Below, piece after piece: positions 15,565 to 23,211 of a stretch of DNA of 64,000 bases. This DNA comes from Pseudoduganella plicata (lineage in GTDB: Bacteria; Pseudomonadota; Gammaproteobacteria; Burkholderiales; Burkholderiaceae_D): contig NZ_CP038026.1 of assembly GCF_004421005.1 (NCBI RefSeq), positions 5,766,001-5,830,000 of the forward strand. Reading direction: 5' to 3'. The number at the start of each line of letters is the position of its first letter. Within the stretch, counting starts at the first letter, position 1. The translations under genes were made by a program, and so were the position numbers. The notes under the pieces were generated by a model that saw only the letters and a list, made by a program, of their open reading frames with translations, made no database searches and had not been told where the DNA came from.

Positions 15565-16536
15565 TCAGTCCTGCAGGATGACGGGGAATCCCGGCTTGAC
15601 GACGTCGGCCAGTTTGGCGGCGTCCCAGTTCGTCAGGCGGATGCAGCCGTGCGACTCCGTCTTGCCGATCATTGACGGCTCAGGTGTGCCGTGGATGCCG
15701 TAATGCTCTTTCGACAGGTCGATCCAGACGACGCCGACCGGGTTGTTCGGGCCCGGCTTGATTTTCGCTTTGGTGTCGCCCGGCTTCGCGTCCCAGAACA
15801 GTTTCGGGTTGTAGTTGTAGTCGGGGTTGCGGCCGACGCCGTTCACCTTCCATTCGCCGATGGGCAACGGGTCGTGCTCGCTGCCGGTGCTGGCGGGGAA
15901 CTGGGCAACGACCTTGCCACTGTCGTCGAGCAGGGACAATGTGCGGTCCGAATCATCGACCACGATGCGCGACGCGGCCGGCATCGGCGCGGCGGCATGC
16001 ACGTTCGGCACGATGACCTGCTCGCCCGCACGGGCGAAGTTCTTGCCGGGATTTAGTTGCTGCAGCAGGGCCGGGCTGGCGTGGAACCGCTCGCCCAGCG
16101 CTTCCTCGATGCTGCCGTAGCCCAGTGCGGGCAGCTTGGCTTTTTCCATCATCGATTCCGGCACCTTGTGGTAAGGGCCCTGGGCATCGGCATCCGTGAT
16201 CGTATGGGTGGCCAGCACGGGCTTGTGATCGTCCAGCGCGTCCAGTGTCGCCTGGTCCAGCTTGCCCGTGGCCTGCAGGCCGCGCGACTTCTGGAACCCC
16301 ATCAGCGCCTGCTTCAGGTTGCTGCCGTACTTGCCGTCGATCTGGCCGGACGAGAAGTGCGCGCGGTCCAGCAGGATCTGGGCGCGCAGGTCTGGCGATT
16401 GCGGATCGGCCGACTGGGTTCCTTGCGGCTGGCTTTGTGCCACCGGCGCGGGGACAGGCGCAGGCTGTGGGGATTGCGATTGCGCGGCGTGTACGAGCGG
16501 CGCGGCGAGGAGCAGGGTGAGAAGTGACTTTTTCAT
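15565..16536 (-). CDS. L,D-transpeptidase with peptidoglycan-binding domain
   Basis: A 323-residue exported enzyme that cross-links peptidoglycan or attaches proteins to it. It has a signal peptide (MKKSLLTLLLAAPLVHA), a low-complexity Pro/Gln region, a peptidoglycan-binding repeat around residues 50-105 (IDGKYGSNLKQALMGFQ), a LysM-like segment, and a YkuD catalytic domain ending HGTPEPSMIGKTESHGCIR with the active-site cysteine. Both domains are intact. It heads a probable operon with the M23 peptidase. The ATG has only a weak ribosome binding site. Confidence 0.93.
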   Translation of the reverse strand: MKKSLLTLLLAAPLVHAAQSQSPQPAPVPAPVAQSQPQGTQSADPQSPDLRAQILLDRAHFSSGQIDGKYGSNLKQALMGFQKSRGLQATGKLDQATLDALDDHKPVLATHTITDADAQGPYHKVPESMMEKAKLPALGYGSIEEALGERFHASPALLQQLNPGKNFARAGEQVIVPNVHAAAPMPAASRIVVDDSDRTLSLLDDSGKVVAQFPASTGSEHDPLPIGEWKVNGVGRNPDYNYNPKLFWDAKPGDTKAKIKPGPNNPVGVVWIDLSKEHYGIHGTPEPSMIGKTESHGCIRLTNWDAAKLADVVKPGFPVILQD

Positions 16537-16672
16537 GGCGCCAGTTTGTCAATACTCGGCAGCGCGGTCTGTTCGGCAGCGTACGCATGCTGGGCACGGG
16601 CGCGGACATGCCATAGCTGACAGTTCGCACTGGGCCAGCAACTGCCGGAAGCAATAGGGTCGGGGGCAAAAG

Positions 16673-16704
16673 AAAAGGCCGCCGGGTTGCCCCGGCGGCC
16701 TTTT
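16673..16704. terminator. bidirectional Rho-independent terminator
   Basis: AAAAGGCCGCCGGG and CCCGGCGGCCTTTT form a perfect stem with a TTGC loop, with A and T runs on either side. It terminates rhlE on the minus strand and could also stop plus-strand transcription. Confidence 0.9.
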
Positions 16705-16753
16705 CAGACTGTTGCTGCGAAACCCGGGTAAGTCCCGGGATTCTGCTCAGCGA

Positions 16754-18223
16754 TTAACGCTCGCCCCATGGGCGGCGCGGCGCTTCCGAGCGGGGTGCCG
16801 CTGCCGTGCTGTCGCGACGGAAGCCGCCGCCTTCCTTGCGGAATGGCGTACCTTCCGAGCGGAAAGGCGTGCCTTCAGCACGGTAGTGGCCGCTATCGCG
16901 CGGTGCACCGTCACGCGGCGCACCCGGCTTGCTGAAGCTGCGCTGGCCTGGCTTGCCGCCACGGCCTTCGCCCGGCTTCCAGCCTGGACGGGCTGCCGAG
17001 CGCGGTGGCGCGCTGCGTTTCGGCTCGAAGCCTTCCACGGTGCCGACAGGAATCGTCTGCTTCGTGAAACGCTCGATGCGCTTGACGTTCATGCCTTCCG
17101 CATGGTTCACCAGCGAGATCGCCAGACCGTTGCGGCCGGCGCGGCCCGTGCGGCCGATGCGGTGCACGTAGTCTTCCGGGAACTTCGGCAGGTCGTAGTT
17201 GACGACGTGCGTGATCGTCGGCACGTCGATGCCGCGTGCGGCCACGTCCGTTGCAACCAGTACCTTGACGCTGCCGCGGCGCATGCCGTCCAGCGTACGG
17301 TTACGGGCGCCCTGGTGCATGTCGCCATGCAGTGCGGCTGCCGAGAAACCGGCGATGTTCAGGCGGTCGGCGATCGTGTCGGCGTCACGCTTGGTAGCCG
17401 TGAAGACGACGGCCTGGTCCATCGACTCGTCGCGCAGCAGGTGATCCAGCAGGCGGTTCTTGTGCGACAGGTCGTCGACGAAGTGAACGCGTTGCGTGAT
17501 GTTCTCGTGCTTGTTAGCGGCCTGCATGATCTGGATGACCTGCGGGTTTTTCGTGATGCGGCGGGCCATATTGCCCACGACACCATCGAGCGTGGCCGAG
17601 AACAGCATCGTCTGGCGGTTTTCCGGCGTGGCGGCCACGATCTTCTCGATATCGTCGATGAAGCCCATGTCCAGCATGCGGTCCGCTTCGTCCAGTACCA
17701 GGATCTGCAGTTCCGAGAAATCGATCTTGCCCGACTCCATATGGTCGATCAGGCGGCCTGGCGTGGCGACGAGAATTTCAGGATTGCGCGACAGCAGCTG
17801 CATCTGCTTCGGGTAAGGCATGCCGCCCAGGATCGAAACAGCCTTGATGCGGCGCAGATTGCCACTGTATTTGTCGGTATTCGTGGTGACCTGCAAAGCC
17901 AGCTCGCGGGTCGGGGTCAGCACCAGCATCTTCGGCTGGGCTGCCTTGAAACGTGGACGCTCGCCGCGTGCGGCAGCAGCCTGCTTTTCCTGGTTCGGGG
18001 TGCGGCCCTGCGACGCCTCGGACTCGTTGCCGGCCAGGCGGTGCAGCGAAGGCAGCATGAATGCCGCGGTCTTGCCCGAACCCGTTTGCGAAGAGACCAG
18101 CAGATCCTTGCCAGCGATCGCGGCCGGAATGGCTTGTTCCTGGACAGGCGTCGGCGCGGTATAGCCGGAGTCCAGCAGGGCCTTCAGGATGGACGGGTTC
18201 AGACCAATTGTTTCAAAACTCAT
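16754..18223 (-). CDS. rhlE: DEAD-box RNA helicase RhlE
   Basis: A 489-residue ATP-dependent RNA helicase for ribosome assembly and RNA turnover. Motifs in order: Q motif (PTPVQEQAIP), Walker A SQTGSGKT, PTRELA, ATPGR, DEAD (VLDEADRML), SAT (LFSATLD), ATDVAARGIDVP and HRIGRTGRAG. A basic, Gly/Pro/Arg-rich tail from about 400 contains short repeats (EGTPFRSEGTPFRKE) typical of RNA-binding extensions. The ATG at 18223 has GAAAGA upstream. A non-coding region of 368 bp separates it from fabI, so it has its own promoter and a long 5' leader is possible. Confidence 0.95.
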   Translation of the reverse strand: MSFETIGLNPSILKALLDSGYTAPTPVQEQAIPAAIAGKDLLVSSQTGSGKTAAFMLPSLHRLAGNESEASQGRTPNQEKQAAAARGERPRFKAAQPKMLVLTPTRELALQVTTNTDKYSGNLRRIKAVSILGGMPYPKQMQLLSRNPEILVATPGRLIDHMESGKIDFSELQILVLDEADRMLDMGFIDDIEKIVAATPENRQTMLFSATLDGVVGNMARRITKNPQVIQIMQAANKHENITQRVHFVDDLSHKNRLLDHLLRDESMDQAVVFTATKRDADTIADRLNIAGFSAAALHGDMHQGARNRTLDGMRRGSVKVLVATDVAARGIDVPTITHVVNYDLPKFPEDYVHRIGRTGRAGRNGLAISLVNHAEGMNVKRIERFTKQTIPVGTVEGFEPKRSAPPRSAARPGWKPGEGRGGKPGQRSFSKPGAPRDGAPRDSGHYRAEGTPFRSEGTPFRKEGGGFRRDSTAAAPRSEAPRRPWGER

Positions 18224-18591
18224 GTATATCTTTCGTAAAAATCAGCGTTCGTGCAAAACGCAGAACGCAACATAGCAACGCCAACCAAACGAAATGACTC
18301 TAAACAGCAAGATTAGAAATTTCGGCACAAAAGCTTTGCGCCGGGATGGTGTCAGGTTGCGACACGCTGGGGCGGGGGCTTTTTATAAGCGTCATCCGGG
18401 ATTTTGAAAATCCACTGAGCGATGCGCGAAGGCTTGCGAAGCTGCTCTGTTATTGTTGTGTGGGTTGTGGCGATTTAGAACCTGCTGCAACGCACAAACA
18501 ACATCATACCTGAATTTCGTTCGCCCTGCACGGTTATCTGAGGCGTGCAGGGCGGGCCGCCATGGGGGCGGCACCGAACGTCATTTGCAGT
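18224..18591. other. rhlE upstream region with a stem-loop after fabI
   Basis: This 368-bp non-coding stretch holds a 10-bp stem-loop at 18523-18553 (GCCCTGCACG with CGTGCAGGGC) that likely ends fabI, without a T tract. Nearer rhlE there is a TTATAA sequence on the minus strand around 18384-18389 and a GGATTTT/AAAATCC dyad near 18399-18413. These could be the rhlE promoter and a leader structure, but I cannot fix a transcription start. Confidence 0.4.
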
Positions 18592-19383
18592 TTACTGATA
18601 ATCGGTGGCGTTCAGGCCCATGACGTGCGAGAAGCCGCCATCGACATACATGATGTCGCCGGTAATGCCGGAGGCCAGATCCGACAGCAGGAATGCCGCC
18701 GAATTGCCCACCTCGTCGATCGTCACATTGCGGCGCAGCGGCGCGTGGCTGGCGGCAAAGCCCAGCAGCTTGCCGAAGTCCTTGATGCCGGACGCGGCCA
18801 GGGTCTTGATCGGGCCGGCGGAGATGCCGTTGGCGCGGATGCCTTTCTGCCCCAGGTTTTCCGCCAGATAGCGTACGGAGGCTTCCAGCGATGCCTTGGC
18901 CAGGCCCATCGTGTTGTAGTAAGGGATGGCGCGCACCGCACCCAGATACGACAGGGTCAGCAGCGACGAGCCTTCCTTCAGCAGCGGCAGCGCGGCCTTG
19001 GCCATGGCCGGGAAGCTGTAGGCGGAGATGTCGTGGGCGATGCGGAAGTTTTCCCGCGTCAGGCCGTCCAGGAACTCGCCGGCGATCGCTTCGCGCGGCG
19101 CGAAGCCGATCGCGTGGACGAGTCCGTCCAGATGCTGCCATTCCTTGCCCAGGTCGGCAAACAGCGCCTCGATCTGTTCATCGCTGCCGACGTCGCAATC
19201 GAACACGAGCTTGCTGCCGAACTCGGCCGCGAACTCCGTGATACGGTCCTTGAACCGTTCGCCCACGTACGTGAACGCCAGTTCCGCGCCTTCGCGCTGG
19301 CATGCCTTGGCGATGCCGTAGGCGATCGAGCGGTTCGACAGCAGGCCGGTGATGAGGATTTTTTTGCCTTGCAAGAAAGCCAT
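18592..19383 (-). CDS. fabI: enoyl-ACP reductase (NADH)
   Basis: Catalyses the last reduction of each fatty-acid elongation cycle. The 263-residue SDR-fold protein shows the FabI nucleotide motif GLLSNRSIAYGIA, the SYLGAVRAIPYYNTMGLAKA segment with the Tyr-x6-Lys catalytic pair, and a C-terminal DGGFSHVMGLN. Length matches FabI. TGGAG lies upstream of the ATG. It appears monocistronic and ends before the stem-loop at 18523-18553. Confidence 0.96.
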   Translation of the reverse strand: MAFLQGKKILITGLLSNRSIAYGIAKACQREGAELAFTYVGERFKDRITEFAAEFGSKLVFDCDVGSDEQIEALFADLGKEWQHLDGLVHAIGFAPREAIAGEFLDGLTRENFRIAHDISAYSFPAMAKAALPLLKEGSSLLTLSYLGAVRAIPYYNTMGLAKASLEASVRYLAENLGQKGIRANGISAGPIKTLAASGIKDFGKLLGFAASHAPLRRNVTIDEVGNSAAFLLSDLASGITGDIMYVDGGFSHVMGLNATDYQ

Positions 19384-19568
19384 GATTACTCCAGTTGCCT
19401 ACAGCGCGCGCATGGCGCGGCCGTCAGTACAGGTTGTTGTTCTAATTGGTTAGAGGATGCTGCAGAAGTGCTGTTCCCGTCACCGCAAGTCCGAGATTGT
19501 ATGATCTGATCGGCACGCCTGCAAGCTTGGCAATGCGGCGCGGTGCCGTGGAGCCGGGTAAACGCAAA

Positions 19569-19617
19569 GGGACGGGCACCTGTCGCGGGCGCGCGGCTCG
19601 CAGCAGGTGCCCGTCCC
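19569..19617. repeat. palindromic element downstream of mltD
   Basis: GGGACGGGCACCTG (19569-19582) and CAGGTGCCCGTCCC (19604-19617) are a perfect 14-bp inverted repeat around a 21-nt loop, 12 bp beyond the mltD stop. It is one of the GGGAC-type palindromes of the window. Confidence 0.8.
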
Positions 19618-19629
19618 CGGTGCGACGCG

Positions 19630-21009
19630 TCAGTTGTGGGTGCGGCGGCGCGACTTGCCGGCATCGGCGCGCGAAACGCGCGCCTTGACGAGCTTGATCG
19701 GCGACTTGCTGCTGCCCGCGCTGGCCTTGGCCTGGCGGTAATTGCTGCGTTTCGTCACCGTTTCGTTCGTGTCGATGGCCACCGTGGCGTTCTCGGCGAT
19801 CTCGACGGGAATATCGAGGTTGGCGCTGGTGGACAGCTTCGGCACGAGAATCGTCGAGCCGGCCTTCAGCACGCCGCGCGACGGGATGTTGTTGGCCTGG
19901 CGGATCACGTCCGGCGTGGTACGGAACTTCGACGCCAGCGAGGCGATGCTTTCACGCGCACCCGTGACCTTGTGCGTGGTCCAGGTGGACAGCGCGCGGC
20001 CCCACTGGGCCAGGTTCAGGTGGAACTTTTCCGCGTTTTCCTTTGGCAGCAGGATCTGTGTCTGCTCGCCGCCGGTGATGACGGGGCGCTTGAACTGCGG
20101 GTTCAATGCCTTGAATTCGTCGACCGACAGTTCGGCCAGCTGGGCGGCGATCGCCAGATCGATATCGCTGGTCTTGTCGACGGCGGTAAAGTACGGCTCA
20201 TTCTGGATCAGCGGCAGCGTCTGGCCGTAGCGGGACGGGTTGGCGACGACGTTTTTCAGCGCCTGCAGCTTCGGCACGTAGTTGCGCGTCTCGGCCGGCA
20301 TCAGGTTGGACAGGCCTTCGAAATCGGTGGGTTTGCCGGCCGCGCGGTTCTTCGCGATGGCCTTCTGTACGGAGCCTTCGCCCCAGTTGTAGGCGGCCAG
20401 TGCCAGCTGCCAGTCGCCGAACATGTCATACAGGCGCTGCAGGTACGTCAGCGCAGCGTCGGTCGAGGCCAGCACCGAGCGACGGTCGTCCTTGAACGCG
20501 TTCTGTTTCAGGTTGAAGTCGCGGCCCGTGCCAGGCATGAACTGCCACATGCCGCCCGCGTTGGCGCTGGAGACGGCGGTCGGGTTGAACGCGGATTCGA
20601 CGAACGGCAGCAGTGCCAGTTCCGTCGGCATATTGCGCTTTTCCAGCTCGGAGACCACATGGAACAGGTACAGCGATGCGCGTGCGGAAGCGCGCGCCAT
20701 GTAGTCGGGACGCTCGACGTACCAGTTGGTATTGCGGGCAACGAGGGAATTGTTCAGGTCGGGAATGGCATAGCCGGAACGGATGCGGTTCCAGACGTCC
20801 GTTTCACGGAATGCATCTTCCGAGGCGGCGGCCCGGGAAGCGTGTCTGGAAGGGGAGGCGAGTTCGGGTGCAGGAGCCTTGGCGGCCGGGGAGAGCGGGA
20901 TCAGTGGCAGGGAAGAGCGGTCTCCCGTTGCGGCCGATTCGACCGCCTGGCTGATCGCCGGCGCCGCGACGATCAGCGCCGCCAGCAGAGGTGTGTACTT
21001 GAGTCGCAT
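19630..21009 (-). CDS. mltD: membrane-bound lytic murein transglycosylase D
   Basis: Cleaves the glycan strands of peptidoglycan. The 459-residue protein has a signal peptide (MRLKYTPLLAALIVAAPAISQA), a long N-terminal linker, an SLT domain with the catalytic Glu in LPFVESAFNPTAVS and the GGMWQFMPGTG motif, then AYNWGEGSV, and a LysM repeat around 345-395 (THKVTGARESIASLASKF). No lipobox is present, unlike E. coli MltD. The basic C-terminus (RVSRADAGKSRRRTHN) is unusual. GGAGC precedes the ATG. It stands alone on the minus strand. Confidence 0.93.
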   Translation of the reverse strand: MRLKYTPLLAALIVAAPAISQAVESAATGDRSSLPLIPLSPAAKAPAPELASPSRHASRAAASEDAFRETDVWNRIRSGYAIPDLNNSLVARNTNWYVERPDYMARASARASLYLFHVVSELEKRNMPTELALLPFVESAFNPTAVSSANAGGMWQFMPGTGRDFNLKQNAFKDDRRSVLASTDAALTYLQRLYDMFGDWQLALAAYNWGEGSVQKAIAKNRAAGKPTDFEGLSNLMPAETRNYVPKLQALKNVVANPSRYGQTLPLIQNEPYFTAVDKTSDIDLAIAAQLAELSVDEFKALNPQFKRPVITGGEQTQILLPKENAEKFHLNLAQWGRALSTWTTHKVTGARESIASLASKFRTTPDVIRQANNIPSRGVLKAGSTILVPKLSTSANLDIPVEIAENATVAIDTNETVTKRSNYRQAKASAGSSKSPIKLVKARVSRADAGKSRRRTHN

Positions 21010-21310
21010 AGCGCTCCATTGTTGTCGTCAGATGTTGATCGGACAGGATTCAGGGCAGACTGCCTGAGGGCAGAACTGCGTTGCCGTGAAGCACTTCCGG
21101 ACGGACTACCAATTTAAAGAGGGAGTGTAAGGACGTTGCCGGGTCGCCGTCAAGAAATATGTCGGCGCGGTTACAATAAATCTTATTCGGATAGTTGTCG
21201 GAATATATCGTAAAAATATGTGCGGGATAACTAAAGAAGCGTGCAAATAGCAGTTTTGCACGGGAATGCGTAAAATGCGGGTAACCGTTTCAATTTCAAG
21301 AAAGTTTCTC
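21010..21310. other. AT-richer divergent intergenic region
   Basis: About 300 bp between mltD (minus) and the DUF1415 gene (plus). It is clearly richer in A/T than its surroundings, with TACAAT at 21172-21177 and several ATAT tracts that could be promoters for both genes. No coding frame, repeat or structured element stands out. Confidence 0.45.
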
Positions 21311-21883
21311 ATGAGCACCCCCGCGCGCACGCCCGTCATCGACCACGACGCCGTCATCGACGCCACCCGGCAATGGCTGGAAAAGGCCGTGATCGGCCTG
21401 AACCTTTGTCCGTTTGCCAAGGCCGTGCACGTCAAGGGGCAGATCCGCTATGTCGTATCGGAGGCGACCACGCCGGAAGAGTTGCTGGAACTGCTGATGG
21501 ACGAGTTGCAGCTGCTGGCCGATACGCCGGCCGAACAGATCGACACGACGCTGATCGTCCACCCCGCGGTATTGTCAGACTTCGAAGACTACAATGAGTT
21601 CCTCGACGTGGCCGATGCCGCGCTGGAAGACATGCAGCTGGACGGCGAACTGCAGGTCGCCAGCTTCCACCCCGACTACCAGTTCGCCGATACGGACAAG
21701 AACGATATCGGCAACTACACCAACCGCACGCCTTACCCGACCTTGCATCTGTTGCGGGAGGAAAGCGTCGAGCGGGCCGTTGAAGCGTTCCCGGAGGCGG
21801 CGCTGATTTTCGAGAAGAATATCGAAACAATGGAAAAGCTCGGGCACGACGGCTGGGACAAGTTGTTCCCGCAGGTGAAGTAA
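21311..21883 (+). CDS. DUF1415 family protein
   Basis: A 190-residue cytoplasmic protein of the conserved DUF1415 family, of unknown function. The family signature is visible in TRQWLEKAVIGLNLCPFAKAV near the N-terminus and in SFHPDYQFADTDKNDIGNYTNRTPYP in the middle. ATG 21311 is preceded by AAGAAAG. Its stop overlaps the ATG of the DUF1289 gene (TAATG), so the two form an operon. Confidence 0.85.
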   Translation: MSTPARTPVIDHDAVIDATRQWLEKAVIGLNLCPFAKAVHVKGQIRYVVSEATTPEELLELLMDELQLLADTPAEQIDTTLIVHPAVLSDFEDYNEFLDVADAALEDMQLDGELQVASFHPDYQFADTDKNDIGNYTNRTPYPTLHLLREESVERAVEAFPEAALIFEKNIETMEKLGHDGWDKLFPQVK

Positions 21884-22077
21884 TGGCCGACCAGGATATC
21901 CCGGAGCGCCCGGACACGCCATGCGTGGCTGTCTGCTCCACCACGTTCGACGAGATCTGCCGCGGTTGTGGCCGTACTTATATAGAGGTGGCCCATTGGG
22001 TGTCGATGACACCCGAGCAGAAGGAGATTGTCTGGCAGCGCATTACCGCGCAGGGGTATCCACGGCGCAATGGCTGA
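21883..22077 (+). CDS. DUF1289 small cysteine-rich protein
   Basis: A 64-residue protein with four cysteines arranged as PCVAVCSTTFDEICRGCGRT, the mark of the DUF1289 family, probably metal-binding. The tail WVSMTPEQKEIVWQRI is also typical. It overlaps the preceding gene by one nucleotide and is followed by a 21-bp palindrome that likely terminates the operon. The molecular role is unknown. Confidence 0.88.
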   Translation: MADQDIPERPDTPCVAVCSTTFDEICRGCGRTYIEVAHWVSMTPEQKEIVWQRITAQGYPRRNG

Positions 22078-22103
22078 CCCGAGGGGAATGTCGAATACGT
22101 GAG

Positions 22104-22147
22104 GGACCTGCACCTCTTCGGGCGCTCGCCCGAAGAGGTGCAGGTCC
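22104..22147. terminator. perfect 21-bp inverted repeat between convergent genes
   Basis: Arms at 22104-22124 and 22127-22147 are exact reverse complements starting GGACCTGCACCTCTTCGGGC, with a 2-nt centre. It lies between the convergent DUF1289 gene and the 96-residue hypothetical gene. It probably blocks read-through both ways, although there is no T tract. Confidence 0.75.
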
Positions 22148-22162
22148 TGGCTGCGCCAACGA

Positions 22163-22453
22163 TCAGCCTGGCGTGACTTCGGCCGGATCGCCGAACTCGA
22201 GCGAAAACTCGCCATCCGGGGTGGGCGTGGCGACGATTTCGCGCCGCACCCAGCGTCCGTCGACTCGCGTCAGCATGGCTGCCGGCGGCGCGATGTCGCT
22301 CTCGTCGTCCAGTGCCGTCTCCTCCGCCCACTCGTAGGCGATGCCGTAGTTGATCTCGCCGGTCTGGGCTACCAGCTCGTCGGCACGACGCGCCAGGGCG
22401 GCGAGATCGGTGAAGCGCTCGTCGGCGCCCTGTTCGGGAATGATGTAAAGCAT
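22163..22453 (-). CDS. hypothetical protein (96 aa)
   Basis: An acidic 96-residue cytoplasmic protein starting MLYIIPEQGADERFTDLAALARRADELV. I do not recognise the family. It has no signal peptide, membrane segment or cysteine. AAGGAG lies 8 nt before the ATG, and it follows the DUF1993 gene by only 24 bp on the same strand, so it is probably the second gene of a two-gene operon. The good ribosome binding site supports it as a real gene. Confidence 0.7.
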   Translation of the reverse strand: MLYIIPEQGADERFTDLAALARRADELVAQTGEINYGIAYEWAEETALDDESDIAPPAAMLTRVDGRWVRREIVATPTPDGEFSLEFGDPAEVTPG

Positions 22454-22477
22454 AGCGCGCTCCTTCTCAGCGGGGAA

Positions 22478-22996
22478 TCAATACGTGCCGATGAAATCCT
22501 TCTTGCCGATCTCGATGCCATTGTGGCGCAGGATGTCGTACGCCGTCGTCGCGTGGAAGTAGAAGTGCGGCAGCGCGTAATGCAGCAGGTAGGTCTGCCC
22601 GTCGAAATGCTTCGTCTTCTCGCCGCTGCCCGTCGTGATGGCGCGGCCGGCACTGTTCTCGATCTCACTTTGCGGCAGGCTGTCCAGGAAAGCCAGCGTC
22701 TTCGCGATGCGCTGCTGCAGGTCGGCAAACGTCTTTTCCGTGTCCTCGTAGGGCGGTACGTCCTGTCCCGCCAGACGGGCGCCGGCACCCTTGGCGAAAT
22801 CGGCGGCGATCTGGATCTGGCGGGTGAACGGCAGCATGTCCGGATAGAGACGGTATTGCAGCAGCGCGGCGGGATCGATCTTTTTCGCCTCGACATGGGC
22901 TTCGGCCTTGGCCAGAATGGCCGACAGGCTGTTCAGGATCTGGCGGAAGACGGGGACGGACGCGGAATAGATGGAAAACTGCGGGGAAGACGACAT
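22478..22996 (-). CDS. DUF1993 family protein
   Basis: A 172-residue cytoplasmic helical protein of the DUF1993 family, related to DinB-like four-helix bundles. Features include YSASVPVFRQILNSLSAIL at the N-terminus, DMLPFTRQIQIAADFAKG in the middle and the histidine-rich LPHFYFHATTAYDILRHNG near the end. Several histidines could bind a metal. AAGGAG precedes the ATG. It is the first gene of a minus-strand pair. The function is unknown. Confidence 0.85.
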   Translation of the reverse strand: MSSSPQFSIYSASVPVFRQILNSLSAILAKAEAHVEAKKIDPAALLQYRLYPDMLPFTRQIQIAADFAKGAGARLAGQDVPPYEDTEKTFADLQQRIAKTLAFLDSLPQSEIENSAGRAITTGSGEKTKHFDGQTYLLHYALPHFYFHATTAYDILRHNGIEIGKKDFIGTY

Positions 22997-23211
22997 GGCA
23001 AACTCCTTGAAAGAGTGGCGATCATAGCAAGTTCGCAGCCAGTCTGCCCAGGTTGCCGCCGCCGCAGCCGTCCCATCCCGGCTGGGCTACCCCGTCACCG
23101 TTGCGCAAGAGTGACTTCGACGTGGCTTTCCGTGCATAATTGCATAAGAAAAACTTCATCTCGCGCTGCAATGAACCAAGATGGCATGACCCCTTCCGGC
23201 CACCGACCTGC

